NCBI GenBank assembly: GCA_944320845.1
Contig: CALUJA010000001.1
Coordinates: 212,603 to 276,602, forward strand
From: an uncultured Phocaeicola sp.
GTDB taxonomy: Bacteria > Bacteroidota > Bacteroidia > Bacteroidales > Bacteroidaceae
DNA: 64,000 nucleotides
Reading direction: 5' to 3'
Shown here: positions 61,289-64,000 of the stretch, in pieces
How positions within the stretch are numbered: the first letter of the stretch is position 1
Layout of the letters: every line of letters starts with the position of its first letter
The notes under the pieces: generated by a model
Seen by the model: only the letters and a program-made list of their open reading frames with translations
The model's database searches: none
Told to the model about the DNA's origin: nothing
Program-made: the position numbers and the translations under genes

Positions 61289-62461
61289 TTATTTATATGA
61301 CTTTCTGTAGATGTCAAGAATTTCTTCGTCAGTCAGCGGACGCGGGTCGAACAAGAACAGGCCGCCCATTGTTTCCCGTGCGTTCTGCACCATCTTCGGG
61401 AGATCCTCCTCTTTCAGTCCCCATGTACTCAGTTTGAGTCCGTATACATCGCATCCTTTCTGCATCCTTACGAGAGCGTCGATAAAGTCACTCGGACGGT
61501 TGCTCTTCTGCTGAGTCATGATTTCAGCCATCTTCATGTAGCGTTTCATGCTGTCATTACGGAACGTTTCAAAGTAGTTTTCGCTGATTGCAATCAGACC
61601 CGCGCCGTGGGGCAATGCGGGATAATAGGCACTCATTGCGTGCTCGAGTGAATGTTCGGATGTGCAACTGGAGGTTGCTTCTACCAGTCCGGCGAGCGTG
61701 CTTGCCCATGCAACTTTGGCGCGTGCCTTTAAATCGCGTCCGTCCTTTACGGCAACAGGCAGATATTTGTAGAGCAAACGGATGGCTTCAAGCGCATAAA
61801 GGTCGCTGATCGGAGTGGCACAGTTGGCGATGAATCCTTCAGCGGCGTGGAAGAATGCGTCGAAACCCTGGTAAGCAGTGAGGTGCGGCGGAATTGAGAC
61901 CATGAGTTCCGGGTCGACGATAGATAGGCAAGGGAATGTATGTTGGTTTCCAAACCCGATTTTTTCCTGCTTCTCCTCGTTGGTAATAACTGTCCAGGGG
62001 TCGGCTTCGGTGCCTGTTCCGGCCGTTGTGGGTATGGCTACTATCGGCAATGCCTTATTCATAGGACGTCCCTTACCGGTACCTCCCACAATGTAGTCCC
62101 AATAGTCGCCTTCGTTGCATGCCATTATGGCGATTGCTTTGGCAGAGTCAATGCTGCTTCCTCCCCCCAGTCCGACGATGAAGTCACATTGTTCGGAACG
62201 GCAGAGAGCCGCCGCTTCCATCACATGGCTCTTGATAGGATTCGGAAGAATCTTGTCGAATACGACCGATGCCACGCCGTTTTCTTTCAATAGCTCTATG
62301 ACTTTGTCCAGATAGCCGTATTTCTTCATGGAAGTTCCCCCTGAAATGACGATAAGTGCTTTCTTGCCCGGCAGTTTTTCTGTTGCCAGTTTCTTTAATT
62401 CTCCACATCCGAAAAGAATTCTTGTCGGGATGTGCAAACTGAAAATTGGATTCGCGTTCAT
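61289..62461 (-). CDS. Iron-containing alcohol dehydrogenase
   Basis: A 390-residue type III (iron-dependent) dehydrogenase. NAD(P) binding GLGGGSSIDSAKAIA is near residues 96-110, and TTAGTGTEADPWTVI follows. The metal ligands are expected among Asp and the His residues of FDAFFHAAEGF, SEHSLEHAMSAYYPALPHGAG. It is closest to the butanol dehydrogenase/YqhD-like group, reducing aldehydes to alcohols with NADPH or NADH. Single gene with a -7 box. Confidence 0.92.
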   Translation of the reverse strand: MNANPIFSLHIPTRILFGCGELKKLATEKLPGKKALIVISGGTSMKKYGYLDKVIELLKENGVASVVFDKILPNPIKSHVMEAAALCRSEQCDFIVGLGGGSSIDSAKAIAIMACNEGDYWDYIVGGTGKGRPMNKALPIVAIPTTAGTGTEADPWTVITNEEKQEKIGFGNQHTFPCLSIVDPELMVSIPPHLTAYQGFDAFFHAAEGFIANCATPISDLYALEAIRLLYKYLPVAVKDGRDLKARAKVAWASTLAGLVEATSSCTSEHSLEHAMSAYYPALPHGAGLIAISENYFETFRNDSMKRYMKMAEIMTQQKSNRPSDFIDALVRMQKGCDVYGLKLSTWGLKEEDLPKMVQNARETMGGLFLFDPRPLTDEEILDIYRKSYK

Positions 62462-62496
62462 AATACTTTCCCTTTAAAGTTAAAGTTTCATTGTTT

Positions 62497-62504
62497 CAAA
62501 TATA
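62497..62504 (-). promoter_or_regulatory. -7 box of the alcohol dehydrogenase gene
   Basis: TATATTTG on the minus strand, 35 bases upstream of the ATG. Confidence 0.6.
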
Positions 62505-62562
62505 CGTTTTTTTTCGATGCGAAGAAGAAAAACTTCACATTTATTGGCTGTATGGCCTGATT

Positions 62563-63762
62563 TTATTTGCGTATCATTTCTGCAGCATGCTGAAAGGGAC
62601 GGTTGCGCAGGGCATACCATGTGCATGCAAACGAGCTTAGCGAGCCGACAAGAAAGATTACCCCTGTGGTAGTCATGATATCGCCCAGTCCTACTAACGG
62701 GGAGACGATGCCGCCGAACGCAAATCCTAAAGCTCCGAGCAGGGCGGAGGCGGTTCCTGCATTTTCGCGCTCGCAATCCATTGCCAGTGTATTGGAAGCG
62801 GTGAAGGTCAGTCCCAGCATAGACAGAAGGCATACGAGCAGGATTTCGTATATCCAGAAGCTGCATCGGGTAATCAGTGCGCCGCACAGCAGGATGGAAA
62901 AGAAAATCATTCCCGCGCTTCCTGTGAAGAGGGCCTGTTCGGAATGGCGGAACTTGACCGATGCGGCGGCGGATACGACGATGGCAATGGCATTGATGCC
63001 GAAACATACGCTGAATGTCATGGGAGAAAAGCCGTAATGCTGCTGCATGATGAAGGGAGCCGATGCGATGTTGGCGAAAAGCACGCTTTGGGCGAAGCCG
63101 AACTGAAGGATATAGCATACATACCGCCGGTTGCGCAATGCTCTTCCGAAGCTCAGATACATGTCTTTCCACTTTGTAGCCTTGCGGTTTTCTGCGGGGA
63201 GCGATTCCTCAAAATGGAAGCTCCCGGCCAAGAGGATTATGCCCAGGCCAAACAGACACCAGAATATGCCTTGCCATCCTGTATGGCCGGCAAGCAGGCC
63301 GCCTCCCATGGGGGCAGCAATCGGGGCGACCCCGTTGACGGCACCGATAATCGCAAGCATTTTCCCCAGTTCACGCCCGCAATACTTGTCGGCGGCAATG
63401 GAGCGGGAGATGACGATGCCGCCTGCCCCGGCGATGCCCTGTATCAGACGGAAGGAAACAAACTGCAGGATGGTTTGCGAATAGATGCAGCCGATGGTAG
63501 ACAGGAGAAAAAGCGACATGGCAGCAATCAAAGGCGGACGGCGGCCGTACTTGTCGCTCAGAGGCCCGAAGAAAAGCTGGCCGACAGCAAGCCCAATCAT
63601 GCTGGTCGTGAGTCCAAGCTGCACCATCGAGGAGCTTGTGATAAAATACTCGGACATTGCCGGCAGTGTGGGGAGGTACATGTCCGTAACGAAAGGCCCG
63701 AAAGCCGTCATCATGCCTAAAAAGACGAGTATGAAAAGGCTGGAGTTCTTTTTCTGCTTCAT
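62563..63762 (-). CDS. Bcr/CflA-type multidrug exporter (MFS)
   Basis: A 399-residue inner-membrane protein with 12 spans. FGPFVTDMYLPTLPAMSEYF in the first span and GQLFFGPLSDKYGRRPPLI (motif A) plus RLIQGIAGAGGIVISRSIAAD (motif C) mark the DHA1 Bcr/CflA group, which exports antibiotics such as bicyclomycin or sulfonamides, or amino acid compounds. The start MKQKKNSSLFILVFLG at 63762 is chosen since the 44 upstream codons cross the -7 box at 63791-63798. Actual substrate unknown. Confidence 0.9.
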   Translation of the reverse strand: MKQKKNSSLFILVFLGMMTAFGPFVTDMYLPTLPAMSEYFITSSSMVQLGLTTSMIGLAVGQLFFGPLSDKYGRRPPLIAAMSLFLLSTIGCIYSQTILQFVSFRLIQGIAGAGGIVISRSIAADKYCGRELGKMLAIIGAVNGVAPIAAPMGGGLLAGHTGWQGIFWCLFGLGIILLAGSFHFEESLPAENRKATKWKDMYLSFGRALRNRRYVCYILQFGFAQSVLFANIASAPFIMQQHYGFSPMTFSVCFGINAIAIVVSAAASVKFRHSEQALFTGSAGMIFFSILLCGALITRCSFWIYEILLVCLLSMLGLTFTASNTLAMDCERENAGTASALLGALGFAFGGIVSPLVGLGDIMTTTGVIFLVGSLSSFACTWYALRNRPFQHAAEMIRK

Positions 63763-63790
63763 GTAAAAATAGGTTGGTATTTTGCTGCTG

Positions 63791-63798
63791 CAAAAGTA
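63791..63798 (-). promoter_or_regulatory. -7 box of the Bcr/CflA gene
   Basis: TACTTTTG on the minus strand, 28 bases before the chosen start; it rules out the longer reading of the gene. Confidence 0.65.
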
Positions 63799-63890
63799 CG
63801 CGGCATTATCGTGGCGGAATGTTTTGTTTTGAAAATATTTGTTTAATAGTTCCAATCCGGAGGCCGCGGTGAAATTTTGGTTTGCAGATA

Positions 63891-63921
63891 CCAAAAAGTC
63901 CGTTTGACCTGCAAACGGACT
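63891..63921 (-). terminator. Terminator of tRNA-Asn
   Basis: On the minus strand AGTCCGTTTG and CAAACGGACT form a 10-bp stem with a 5-base loop, followed by TTTTTGG. 4 bases after the encoded CCA. Confidence 0.9.
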
Positions 63922-63925
63922 CTTT

Positions 63926-64000
63926 TGGCTCTTCAGGTTGGACTTGAACCAACGACCCTCTGATTAACAGTCAGATGCTCTAACCGACTGAGCTACTGAA
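63926..64000 (-). tRNA. tRNA-Asn (anticodon GTT), two bases cut by the window edge
   Basis: The anticodon stem TCTGA/TCAGA carries CTGTTAA, the T-arm is GTTGG/CCAAC, and the 3' acceptor strand CTGAAGA is followed by discriminator G and an encoded CCA (63928-63926). The visible 5' acceptor strand is TTCAG; its first two bases (expected TC) lie beyond base 64000. Confidence 0.93.

Noticed and set aside
1-64000. CRISPR array, rRNA operon, insertion sequences, phage genes, invertible promoters
   Set aside because: No regularly spaced repeats, no rRNA sequence, no transposase or integrase frames and no recombinase-type inverted-repeat pairs flanking a promoter were seen.

Overview
The window looks like chromosomal DNA of a gut Bacteroidales, most likely Bacteroides or Phocaeicola. 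Three things point there. Genes are preceded by the Bacteroidetes -7 box TAnnTTTG, sometimes with a TTTG or TTG -33 element. There are two SusC/SusD pairs, one run by an ECF sigma factor and a FecR-type anti-sigma factor. The rest is typical of the group: KorAB 2-oxoacid:ferredoxin oxidoreductase, paired OmpH/Skp genes after bamA, a stand-alone GH97 and an EFR1-type ferredoxin. I see no rRNA, CRISPR array, insertion sequence or phage. The species is not determined.

Layout. 1-5 kb: 5' part of gltB, then an EFR1 ferredoxin-mnmA operon, divergent from ruvB and a polysaccharide flippase. 7-10 kb: DEAD-box helicase, a small membrane protein and a CPBP protease. 10-14.3 kb: SusB-like GH97, a tiny 29-codon gene with its own promoter and terminator, and a sialate O-acetylesterase. 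14.7-19.6 kb: a tRNA-Gly/tRNA-Leu unit, argH, an SRPBCC protein, pyrE, then comF, recX and prmC (minus strand). 19.6-28 kb: ribD, then an envelope cluster of DUF6242 lipoprotein, uppS, bamA, two ompH genes and murI. 28.4-34 kb: an FtsX-like permease without its ATPase, and korAB. 34.2-43.8 kb: tRNA-Arg and a polysaccharide utilisation locus of ECF sigma, anti-sigma, STN-SusC, SusD and a GH51 arabinofuranosidase lipoprotein. 44-50.8 kb (minus strand): a second ECF sigma with a membrane partner, argB, speA, aroK and topA. 51-55.8 kb: a SusC/SusD pair with no enzymes. 56-64 kb: AraJ-like exporter, membrane MutS-like ATPase, metY, a thioesterase, an iron-type alcohol dehydrogenase, a Bcr/CflA exporter and tRNA-Asn, cut by the window edge.

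How the genes fit together. The first locus reads as a sense-and-degrade unit. The STN domain of its SusC would signal to the FecR-like anti-sigma, free the sigma factor and induce uptake plus arabinofuranose removal. uppS-bamA-ompH-ompH-murI supplies cell-wall lipid carrier, outer-membrane protein assembly and D-glutamate. The second SusC lacks the STN domain and has no sigma factor nearby, so it must be controlled differently.

No wholly new multi-gene system is evident. The least explained signals are the tiny gene at 12.6 kb, structured RNA around the SusC/SusD genes and at ompH-murI, the ferredoxin-mnmA pairing, and a predicted self-regulated ECF promoter at 45.1 kb.
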